Of a stretch of DNA of 51,932 nt, positions 16,966-23,915 are shown one piece after another (position 1 is the stretch's first letter; each line of letters starts with the position of its first letter). The notes under the pieces are model-generated. The model saw only the letters and a list, made by a program, of their open reading frames with translations. It did not search any database and had not been told where the DNA came from. The DNA is from Rhodoferax sp. GTDB lineage: Bacteria > Pseudomonadota > Gammaproteobacteria > Burkholderiales > Burkholderiaceae_C. The stretch lies in assembly GCA_030685025.1 (NCBI GenBank), contig JAUXWC010000018.1, positions 1 to 51,932 of the forward strand, written 5' to 3'. The position numbers were made by a program, and so were the translations under genes.

Positions 16966-18171
16966 ATGTCGACCTACACCCCCCGCTTGCAGACACCTGT
17001 GCGACACATCATGAGGCTGGCGCTGGCCTTGTCGGCCGGCGCGGCGCTGTCTTTGGGCGTGACCCGGTTTGCCTATGGACTCCTGTTGCCGCCAATGCGC
17101 TCGGACCTGGGGTGGACCTACACCTTGGCCGGTGCCATGAACACGGTCAACGCCCTGGGCTACCTGCTGGGCGCCTTGCTGACACCGCGCCTGTTGGAAC
17201 GCTTGGGGGCCGCCCGGGTGCTGATGGTGGGCGCCGTCTTGGCAACCTTGTTCATGGGTTTGAGTGGTTTCTTCACCGCGACCACGCCTTTGCTGGTGCA
17301 GCGTCTGCTGGCGGGTGTGGCCAGTGCGCTGGTCTTCATCGCCGGAGGCTTGCTGGCGGCCCGGCTGGGCGCCTTGCAGCCCGCGCGGGGTGGGTTGCTG
17401 ATTGGCCTGTACTACGGGGGGACCGGTTTTGGCATTGCCCTGTCGGCCGTGTTGGTGCCGACGGTATTGGACCGTGCCAGCGCGTCGCCCCACGGCTGGG
17501 CCTGGGCCTGGTGGGCCTTGGCCGCAGTCTGCTGTGCGCTGACCACCAGCCTGTGGTGGCCCGCGCGGGTGCTGCGCCAACTCGTGCCGGAGGCCACCGC
17601 GGGGGACGTTCCGACGGTGGTTTTTCACTGGCGCGGCTTCGCCTTCGCGCTGGCTGGGTATGCCATGTTTGGCGTGGGTTATATCGGCTACATGACCTTT
17701 GTGATTGCCTTGCTGAGTGAACAAGGCGCCAGCGGACCGGCGGTCACCGTCTTCTACGCTTTGTTGGGGCTGGCCGTGCTGGCGTCGTCACGAATCTGGG
17801 CCGGTCTGCTGGATCGTTACAAGGGTGGGCAAGTGCTGGCCTTGCTCAATTTCTTGCTGGGTGTCGCCACGGTGTTGCCCGCGCTGACTGCTTACTGGCC
17901 GGTGGTGCTGGCCTCAGGGCTGCTGTTTGGTGGCGTGTTCCTGTCCTTGGTGGCATCAACCACCGCGCTGGTGCGCCACAACCTGCCGCAGGCAGCCTGG
18001 GGAGCAGGTATCAGCGCATTCACCATCGTCTTTGCGGCGGGGCAGATCGTGGGGCCCACCATGGTTGGCTGGATTGCTGATGGGCCGGGTGGTCTGGCGC
18101 GGGGATTGGTGTTTTCGGCGTGCGCCCTGTGGTTGGGTGCGGTGTTGGCGTGGCGTCAGCGCGCGTTGTGA
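16966..18171 (+). CDS. MFS transporter, YbfB/YjiJ family
   Basis: 401 residues from the ATG at 16966, with about 12 membrane helices. The first helix contains the family hallmark SLGVTRFAYGLLLPPMRSDLGWTY, seen in YbfB-like proteins, and the last part AAWGAGISAFTIVFAAGQIVGPTMVGWIAD is also characteristic. Substrate unknown; export of small organic compounds is the usual guess. Starts divergently from the alkene reductase gene; its stop is 6 bp from the stop of rhlE on the other strand. Confidence 0.85.
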   Translation: MSTYTPRLQTPVRHIMRLALALSAGAALSLGVTRFAYGLLLPPMRSDLGWTYTLAGAMNTVNALGYLLGALLTPRLLERLGAARVLMVGAVLATLFMGLSGFFTATTPLLVQRLLAGVASALVFIAGGLLAARLGALQPARGGLLIGLYYGGTGFGIALSAVLVPTVLDRASASPHGWAWAWWALAAVCCALTTSLWWPARVLRQLVPEATAGDVPTVVFHWRGFAFALAGYAMFGVGYIGYMTFVIALLSEQGASGPAVTVFYALLGLAVLASSRIWAGLLDRYKGGQVLALLNFLLGVATVLPALTAYWPVVLASGLLFGGVFLSLVASTTALVRHNLPQAAWGAGISAFTIVFAAGQIVGPTMVGWIADGPGGLARGLVFSACALWLGAVLAWRQRAL

Positions 18172-18177
18172 GCCGTA

Positions 18178-19437
18178 CTATTGCAGCTTGGTCGCAGCTC
18201 TGAGTTTGTCTTTCTTGCTGGGCCGTTTGCCCTTGATGCCGCCGGTGGGATCAGGAAGGCGTGCTGGGTTGACAGCCGATGCAGGGGCGCCCGAGGCCTG
18301 CACTGGCTCAAACCCCTTGATCAGCTCAAGCGGCAGCGCCAGAGCCTGGCGCTTTTCGATCAGGCGCCAGTGCGCTTGCGTGTCCGCGCTGACAAAGCTC
18401 ACCGCCAGGCCACTTTCGCCGGCGCGGCCGGTTCGGCCGATGCGGTGGGTGTAGTCCACGGCCGAGCGCGGCAGATCGTAGTTCACCACGACGGGCAATA
18501 GTTCGATGTCGATGCCTCGGCCCGCCAGGTCGGTGGCCACCACCACGCTGACGCGCTCGGCCTTGAAGTCGGCCAGCACCTGGGTGCGTTTGCCCTGGCT
18601 CAAGACGCCATGAAACGGTTCGGCTTCGATATGTGCCTTGCGCAACTTGTCGGCCACGATTTCGGCTGCGTGTTTGGTGGCGACAAAAACCAATACCCGG
18701 CTCCACTTGTGGTCCTGAATCAGATGCCGCAGGAGCTGCGTGCGTCGGCTCGGGTCCACCGCAATGGCCCGCTGGGTGATATCGGGCTGGCTCTGTTGCG
18801 CAGGCAAAACGTCAATGCGAACCGGGTCTTGCAGGAGGTCTTGCGCCAAAGCCTGCACGGCGGGCGGGAAGGTGGCGGAAAAGAACAGGTTCTGGCGTTG
18901 CACTGGCAGCAGTGCCAGGATGCGCGCGAGCTCGTCCGAGAACCCCAGGTCAAGCAGTCGGTCGGCCTCGTCCAGCACCAGCGCCCGCACGTCCGACAGA
19001 CTCAGGGCGTTGTGGTCCAGCAGGTCGAGCAGGCGTCCTGGCGTGGCGACCACGATGTCGGTGCCGCCACGCAGGCCCATCATCTGGGGATTGACGGAGA
19101 CGCCGCCAAACACGATGCTGACCTTGGGTGGCCGCACCAGGCCGGCCGCCAGTTTGCCAATAGTCTCACCGACTTGCGCGGCGAGTTCGCGCGTTGGAAC
19201 CAGAATCAGGGTGCTGGCCCGCCTGGGCGTGGCTCGCGGTGCAGACTGAAGTGTTTGCAGCAGCGGCGCGACAAAGGCCAGCGTTTTGCCGGACCCGGTT
19301 TGCGCGCACCCCAGCACGTCGCGGCCCTGCAGCACCGACGGAATGGCCAACTGCTGGATGGTGGTGGGCGTGCTGAAACCTTGCGCGCGGATCGCGTCCC
19401 GAAGGGCGGGCGACAGGCCCAGTGAGGAAAATGGCAT
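18178..19437 (-). CDS. rhlE: DEAD-box RNA helicase RhlE
   Basis: 419 residues with all core motifs in order: Q motif (FSTPTTIQQ, 21-29), Walker A AQTGSGKT (45-52), PTRELA (81-86), ATPGR (131-135), DEAD (156-159), SAT (187-189), then ATDLAGRGIDIE and HRIGRTGR in the second RecA-like domain. The short basic C-terminus (GIKGKRPSKKDKLRAATKLQ) fits an RhlE-type helicase acting in ribosome assembly and RNA decay. The stop is only 6 bp from that of the convergent MFS gene, with no obvious terminator between them. Confidence 0.92.
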   Translation of the reverse strand: MPFSSLGLSPALRDAIRAQGFSTPTTIQQLAIPSVLQGRDVLGCAQTGSGKTLAFVAPLLQTLQSAPRATPRRASTLILVPTRELAAQVGETIGKLAAGLVRPPKVSIVFGGVSVNPQMMGLRGGTDIVVATPGRLLDLLDHNALSLSDVRALVLDEADRLLDLGFSDELARILALLPVQRQNLFFSATFPPAVQALAQDLLQDPVRIDVLPAQQSQPDITQRAIAVDPSRRTQLLRHLIQDHKWSRVLVFVATKHAAEIVADKLRKAHIEAEPFHGVLSQGKRTQVLADFKAERVSVVVATDLAGRGIDIELLPVVVNYDLPRSAVDYTHRIGRTGRAGESGLAVSFVSADTQAHWRLIEKRQALALPLELIKGFEPVQASGAPASAVNPARLPDPTGGIKGKRPSKKDKLRAATKLQ

Positions 19438-19505
19438 GAACAGGCAATCGGGTGGCGGGCGCTAGCCCCAAGCGCCCCAGTTTAATCGGGCGGTCTCGGG
19501 CGGTC

Positions 19506-20174
19506 TCAGGCGGGCGGCGGGCGCAAACCCAGCGCATGGTAGACCTGCATCGCCGCCCAGGCGTCGTTGGCGGCATAGACGATCTGACTTTCAGTCAACT
19601 GGCGGTTGGCCCAGTTGGACGTGGTGGCCTTGCGCGACTTGACGAAGCGCCGGTTGAGCACCACCGCCACGGCGGCCTTGACGCCGATCTCTTTCGGATA
19701 GCCTTGGTTTCTGAACACGGTATTCAGATCGAGTACGTTTTGGGGTGTCACTCTCAGCGTGCGCAGAATCTGCTGGTGGTCGCCCGTCAGGCCGAACCCC
19801 ACTTTGGTAATGTGGTGCGCTTTAAGCAAAGTCGACACCACGTCGCGGCAATCGGGGTCATGTAGCTGGAAAACGTGCGCCTGCTTGAGGGAGGAAAATT
19901 GAACCACGTGCGGCCCGAGCGAAACCTCGTCCTTGGCAAAAGTCGGCTTGGACTCGGTGTCGAAGCCCAGCACCGCACTCGCGTCGAGCAGGTCAAACGC
20001 CTGCTCCGCCTGGGCGCGTGAAGACACCACCACGATGTCGCGCAGTTCGAGCCGCGCCAGCACTTCCAGGGCGGCGATCTGTTCTTTGGAGGGTGATGCG
20101 AGCCGCCGCGTCGGGCTGCTTTGCGCACCCCCGGGTGGACGTGCATCATTCGAAGTGGCCAGGGTGGGGGCCAA
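19506..20174 (-). CDS. 3'-5' exonuclease (DEDDy, RNase D-like)
   Basis: A protein with the exonuclease core GFDTESKPTF (ExoI, D and E), GFGLTGDHQQIL (ExoII region) and LTESQIVYAANDAWAAMQVYHAL (ExoIII, Y-x-x-x-D), so the DEDDy residues are all visible. It acts on 3' ends of nucleic acid; the exact substrate is unknown. The open frame reaches 20324 but overlaps the upstream NlpC/P60 gene with low-complexity sequence. A TTG at 20174, right after that gene's stop at 20176, gives 222 residues and is my preferred start, with no ATG nearby and no clear ribosome binding site; translational coupling is likely. Confidence 0.82.
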   Translation of the reverse strand: MAPTLATSNDARPPGGAQSSPTRRLASPSKEQIAALEVLARLELRDIVVVSSRAQAEQAFDLLDASAVLGFDTESKPTFAKDEVSLGPHVVQFSSLKQAHVFQLHDPDCRDVVSTLLKAHHITKVGFGLTGDHQQILRTLRVTPQNVLDLNTVFRNQGYPKEIGVKAAVAVVLNRRFVKSRKATTSNWANRQLTESQIVYAANDAWAAMQVYHALGLRPPPA

Positions 20175-20175
20175 T

Positions 20176-20781
20176 CTACGACGCGAGCTTGGGTTCGGGT
20201 CGATCTTGGTGGCTTCCGTTGTCGTCGCCGGGTGGGGTGGACGATGGCGTGGCACGCAGCGAGTGGCTGACGCGCCGCGCGCCATCAAAGCGCCGCTTCC
20301 AGTAGCTGACGCCCATGTCCTCAACCCTCACCTCGGCGCCCGGTCGCGGGGAATGGATGAACTTGCCGTCGCCAACGTAAATCCCGACATGGCTGAATGC
20401 GCGGCGCATGGTGTTGAAGAACACCAGGTCGCCGGGCTGGAGGTCGGTGCGGTCTATTTTTTCGGTAGCGGCAGCCTGCTGGTCGGCTTTGCGTGGCAAG
20501 GCCAGTCCGACGGTTTGCTCGTACATGGCCCGCACGAAGCCGCTGCAATCAAAGCCGGTTTCGGCACTGTTGCCGCCGCGACGGTAGGGGACGCCCAGAA
20601 AGCCCATCGCATTGAGCACCAGTTCCGAGGCCTTGGTGCTGACGGTCTGACGAACCTGGTCGATTTTGCCGAGCAGCCCCTTGTCAGACAACAGGCGCTC
20701 AAGATCATCGCCGCTGCCGCCCGGATTGGCATGCGCGCAGGTGGCGAGCAGCAGGGTGGCAAGGGCAAGAGGCAGGCGCAT
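20176..20781 (-). CDS. NlpC/P60 (C40) family peptidoglycan endopeptidase
   Basis: 201 residues from the ATG at 20781, giving a clean signal peptide (MRLPLALATLLLATCAHA) before the mature part. The catalytic Cys lies in FDCSGF (Cys79), the His in SHVGIYVGDG (His121), and the third residue in KFIHSP (His133). The enzyme should cut peptide stems of peptidoglycan in the periplasm. An in-frame TTG at 20817 would overlap the -35 element and is rejected. The -10 element ends 6 bp before the ATG, so the transcript may be leaderless. Confidence 0.9.
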   Translation of the reverse strand: MRLPLALATLLLATCAHANPGGSGDDLERLLSDKGLLGKIDQVRQTVSTKASELVLNAMGFLGVPYRRGGNSAETGFDCSGFVRAMYEQTVGLALPRKADQQAAATEKIDRTDLQPGDLVFFNTMRRAFSHVGIYVGDGKFIHSPRPGAEVRVEDMGVSYWKRRFDGARRVSHSLRATPSSTPPGDDNGSHQDRPEPKLAS

Positions 20782-20787
20782 GGCCGC

Positions 20788-20817
20788 AGGATACCCGCAT
20801 GCATCAGCCCCTGTCAA
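20788..20817 (-). promoter_or_regulatory. Sigma-70 promoter of the NlpC/P60 gene
   Basis: On the minus strand TTGACA at 20817-20812, an 18-bp spacer, and TATCCT at 20793-20788. The ATG begins at 20781, so transcription would start at or next to the first codon. Confidence 0.6.
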
Positions 20818-21002
20818 GGTTAAAGTTTTTTCTTGAATAGTGATGTAAGCAAATGATTTGTTGGGAGTTTCTGCACCACCTGGTGGTCGTGGATGGGCCT
20901 TGGAGGGTGTCCCGTGGGCGGCCCGGTTCGACCTTCGGCGCTGGCACGGCGCGCCGGGGATGGGTGAAAAATCGACTCCCGTGACGCCTTGCCTGCGGTG
21001 TA

Positions 21003-21026
21003 CGACAATCAGTTGAGGACAGAGCG
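21003..21026 (-). repeat. Half copy of the dispersed palindromic repeat
   Basis: On the minus strand this is CGCTCTGTCCTCAACTGATT followed by GTCG. It matches the 3' half only, with a type I inner arm (CGCTC) and the type II tail (GATTGTCG), and directly precedes full copy B. Confidence 0.7.
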
Positions 21027-21035
21027 TGCCAGCCT

Positions 21036-21095
21036 GATGAGTTGAGGACAGAGCTTGCCGCTGTGCGGCTGCGGTCTGTCCCGCAAAGTCTCAGG
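21036..21095 (-). repeat. Dispersed palindromic repeat, copy B (type II)
   Basis: Minus strand: CCTGAGACT, TTGCGGGACAGACCGCA, inner stem GCCGC-ACA-GCGGC, AAGCTCTGTCCTCAACTCATC. The inner stem is the same as in the copies at 46.1 kb but the loop is ACA instead of GTA. It lies 32 bp upstream of the isochorismatase-like gene, in opposite orientation. Confidence 0.82.
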
Positions 21096-21127
21096 CCAGA
21101 CCCCCTTCATTGCCAGGAACCATCCCT

Positions 21128-21730
21128 ATGTTGTTAGACGCTACCCAGTCCCAGCTTGTCTTGATCGACTACCAGACTGCATTGATGCCGGTCATCTTTG
21201 ACAGCGCCTTTGTGTGCGCCAACGCCATTCGACTTGGGCAGATGGCCGCGTTACTGGATGTGCCGGCGTGGGCCACTGAACAGAACCCGTCGAAGTTGGG
21301 GCGCAGTGTTGAGGAGATTGGGGCGTTGGGCCTGCGCACGCTGAGCAAGATGCACTTCAGCGCGGTGGAGGAGGGTCTTGGCGAGTGGTTGCGCCCGCCG
21401 GCCAAACCGGTCGTGGGCAATGCCCGCAGCCTTCCCAAACATCTGCAAAGGGCCAGTCAGGAGCCATTGCATCGCAATGCGATCGTGCTGGCCGGGTGCG
21501 AGGCGCATGTCTGCCTGCTGCAAACGGCGCTGGATTGCCTGGAAGACGAATTTGAGGTCTGGGTGGTGACCGATGCCTGCGGTTCACGCACCGAGCGTAA
21601 CCGCGATGCGGCATTTGACCGGCTGGCCGGTGCCGGGGCCGAACTGGTGACCACCGAGATGGTGGCGTTTGAGTGGCTTCGCAGCGCCGAGCACGCGCAA
21701 TTCAAGGCTGTGCATGGCTTGATCAAATAG
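21128..21730 (+). CDS. Isochorismatase-like (cysteine hydrolase) protein
   Basis: 200 residues from the ATG at 21128, with AGGA about 10 bp upstream. The family triad is visible: Asp14 in LVLIDYQ, Lys74 in TLSKMHF and Cys129 in AGCEAHVCL. This branch (YcaC-like hydrolases of unknown substrate) cleaves amides or similar bonds; isochorismate is unlikely to be the true substrate. It stands alone between repeat copy B and the prpE control region. Confidence 0.87.
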   Translation: MLLDATQSQLVLIDYQTALMPVIFDSAFVCANAIRLGQMAALLDVPAWATEQNPSKLGRSVEEIGALGLRTLSKMHFSAVEEGLGEWLRPPAKPVVGNARSLPKHLQRASQEPLHRNAIVLAGCEAHVCLLQTALDCLEDEFEVWVVTDACGSRTERNRDAAFDRLAGAGAELVTTEMVAFEWLRSAEHAQFKAVHGLIK

Positions 21731-21741
21731 GCTAGCGACCC

Positions 21742-21756
21742 GCGTCAGGCTGACGC
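21742..21756. promoter_or_regulatory. Inverted repeat between the isochorismatase-like gene and prpE
   Basis: GCGTCAG-G-CTGACGC, two 7-bp arms with a 1-bp centre, 12 bp after the stop of the upstream gene and 57 bp before prpE. With such a short centre it fits a protein-binding site better than a hairpin terminator, and no T-run follows. Confidence 0.45.
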
Positions 21757-21766
21757 AAGTTGAGCG

Positions 21767-21780
21767 TTCATAATTATGAA
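21767..21780. promoter_or_regulatory. Perfect 14-bp palindrome upstream of prpE
   Basis: TTCATAATTATGAA is self-complementary and lies 33 bp upstream of the prpE ATG in an AT-rich patch where promoter elements are expected. It could be an operator. No regulator gene is adjacent. Confidence 0.45.
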
Positions 21781-21812
21781 TTCAGTTTGATGGATCCGAA
21801 TGGAGACAAGAC

Positions 21813-23711
21813 ATGACTATCTACGCCGACTTTCATCGCCGCTCAATCACCGAGCGCGACGCCTTCTGGGCCGAACAAGCCAGTTTGATTGACTGGAAAG
21901 ACCAACCCAAGCAGATCTGTGACTACAGCAATCCGCCCTTTGCTCGCTGGTATGTTGGTGGCACCACCAACCTCTGTTACAACGCCGTGGACCGCCACCT
22001 CAAGGACCGCCCGGATCAGGCAGCATTGGTCTATGTGTCCACGGAGACCAATCAGGACGCGACCTACTCGTTTCGGGCGTTGCACGCCGAGGTGCAGCGC
22101 ATGGCCGCCACGATGCTGGAGTTGGGTGTCAAGAAAGGTGACCGCGTTCTGATCTACATGCCGATGGTGCCCGAGGCGGCGTTTGCCATGCTGGCCTGTG
22201 CGCGCATCGGCGCCATTCATTCGGTGGTGTTCGGTGGGTTTGCCTCCGGGTCGCTCGCCACACGCATCGAAGACGCCTCGCCCAAGCTGATTGTCAGCGC
22301 CGATGCGGGTTCGCGTGGCGGCAAAGTGGTGGAATACAAGCCACTGCTGGATGAGGCGATCCGCCTGTCGGCACACAAACCCGACTCGGTGTTACTGGTG
22401 GAGCGGCAACTCGCCACCATGGCGCTGACCGAGGGTCGCGACCACCTGTGGGCCCCGTTGCGGCAGAAGCACCTCGATGCCACGGTCGACTGCGAGTGGG
22501 TCGACGCCACGCACCCGAGCTATACCTTGTACACCTCGGGAACCACCGGCAAGCCAAAGGGCGTGCAGCGCGACACTGGCGGCTATGCCGTGGCGCTGGC
22601 CGCGAGCATGAAGTACATCTATTGTGGCAAGGCGGGCGAGACTTATTTTTCCACCAGCGATATTGGCTGGGTGGTTGGCCACAGCTACATTGTTTATGGC
22701 CCGCTGATTGCCGGTATGGCAACCATCATGTACGAGGGGCTACCGACCCGGCCGGACGGCGGCGTGTGGTGGAGCCTGGTGGAAAAGTACAAAGTCTCGG
22801 TGATGTTCAGCGCGCCAACGGCCGTACGTGTGCTCAAGAAGCAGGACCCGGCATTGCTGACCCGTTACGACCTGTCGAGCCTGCGGGCCCTGTTTCTGGC
22901 GGGCGAACCGCTGGACGAACCAACCGCGCAGTGGATCAGCCAGAGCCTGGGCAAACCCATCATTGACAACTACTGGCAAACCGAGACCGGCTGGCCGATT
23001 CTGGGTCTGGCCAACGGTGTCCAGACCGCCACCAGCAGATTTGGCAGTCCGGGTGTGGCCATGTACGGCTACGACGTGAAGCTGCTCGATGAGAACACGG
23101 GTGAGGAATTAACCGGGGCCAACCAGAAGGGCGTGGTGGTGATCGAAGGCCCATTGCCGCCGGGCTGCCTGCAGACCATTTGGGGCGACGATGAGCGATT
23201 CGTCAAGACCTATTGGAAGAGTATCCCCGGGCGGCTGGTCTACAGCACCTTCGACTGGGGCGTGCGCGATGAGGATGGTTACTTCTTCATCCTGGGCCGC
23301 ACCGACGATGTGATCAACGTGGCCGGCCACCGCCTGGGCACCCGCGAGATTGAGGAGAGCATCTCCAGCCATCCCAATATCTCCGAGGTAGCGGTGGTGG
23401 GTGTGGCCGATCAGCTCAAGGGACAGGTCGCGATGGCCTTCGCCATCATCAAGGACGCCAGCCTGGTGCCCGACGAGGCAGCGCGCCAGAAGCTCGAGGG
23501 CGAAGTGATGAAAGTGGTGGACAACTCGCTTGGCGCCGTGGCGCGCCCGGCGCGCGTGCGCTTTGTCTCGGTGCTGCCCAAGACGCGCAGCGGCAAGCTG
23601 TTGCGCCGTGCCATCCAGGCCGTGTGCGAAGGCCGCGACCCTGGGGATCTGACGACCATGGACGATCCCGCAGCGCTGCAACAGATCAAGGATTTGGTGC
23701 AGGCACCCTAG
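21813..23711 (+). CDS. prpE: Propionate-CoA ligase (acyl-CoA synthetase)
   Basis: 632 residues of the acyl-adenylate-forming superfamily. ATP-binding P-loop YTSGTTGKPKGVQRDTGGY at about 244-262, the adenylate motif YWQTETGWP near 391-399, the hinge FILGRTDDVINVAGHRLGTREIEE and the C-terminal catalytic lysine in TRSGKLLRR. SDIGWVVGHSYIVYGPLI and the N-terminal domain (YADFHRRSITERDAFWAEQASLIDW) favour propionyl-CoA rather than acetyl-CoA synthetase. The enzyme makes propionyl-CoA from propionate, ATP and CoA in the cytoplasm. A GGAGACA ribosome binding site precedes the ATG. It is a single gene; no prpBCD cluster is present. Confidence 0.9.
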   Translation: MTIYADFHRRSITERDAFWAEQASLIDWKDQPKQICDYSNPPFARWYVGGTTNLCYNAVDRHLKDRPDQAALVYVSTETNQDATYSFRALHAEVQRMAATMLELGVKKGDRVLIYMPMVPEAAFAMLACARIGAIHSVVFGGFASGSLATRIEDASPKLIVSADAGSRGGKVVEYKPLLDEAIRLSAHKPDSVLLVERQLATMALTEGRDHLWAPLRQKHLDATVDCEWVDATHPSYTLYTSGTTGKPKGVQRDTGGYAVALAASMKYIYCGKAGETYFSTSDIGWVVGHSYIVYGPLIAGMATIMYEGLPTRPDGGVWWSLVEKYKVSVMFSAPTAVRVLKKQDPALLTRYDLSSLRALFLAGEPLDEPTAQWISQSLGKPIIDNYWQTETGWPILGLANGVQTATSRFGSPGVAMYGYDVKLLDENTGEELTGANQKGVVVIEGPLPPGCLQTIWGDDERFVKTYWKSIPGRLVYSTFDWGVRDEDGYFFILGRTDDVINVAGHRLGTREIEESISSHPNISEVAVVGVADQLKGQVAMAFAIIKDASLVPDEAARQKLEGEVMKVVDNSLGAVARPARVRFVSVLPKTRSGKLLRRAIQAVCEGRDPGDLTTMDDPAALQQIKDLVQAP

Positions 23712-23915
23712 CCGTTCTTGCGTGGCCGGCAGCGCCCGCCGCGAGCTTGTTGCCGTCAGTTGCCAGCAGGCAATTGATGGCACAATACCGTCCGTTACTA
23801 GGCCCTTCCCCCGCCACAGTCGCATCCGCCAAACGGTTAAGCCGTGACGCGGAAGGTTAATTAATCAGCTTTAACCAGCTAATGTTTCCCCAAGGGAAAC
23901 GGAGGTCAGCGGAGT

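Larger units (their letters stand above)
20782..21127. other. Intergenic region of 346 bp between divergent genes
   Basis: It holds the promoter of the NlpC/P60 gene at its left end and repeat copies (21003-21026 and 21036-21095) at its right end. Between about 20820 and 21000 I see no gene, RNA or further repeat. The promoter of the isochorismatase-like gene must lie here or in the repeat; no clear elements were found. Confidence 0.6.
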
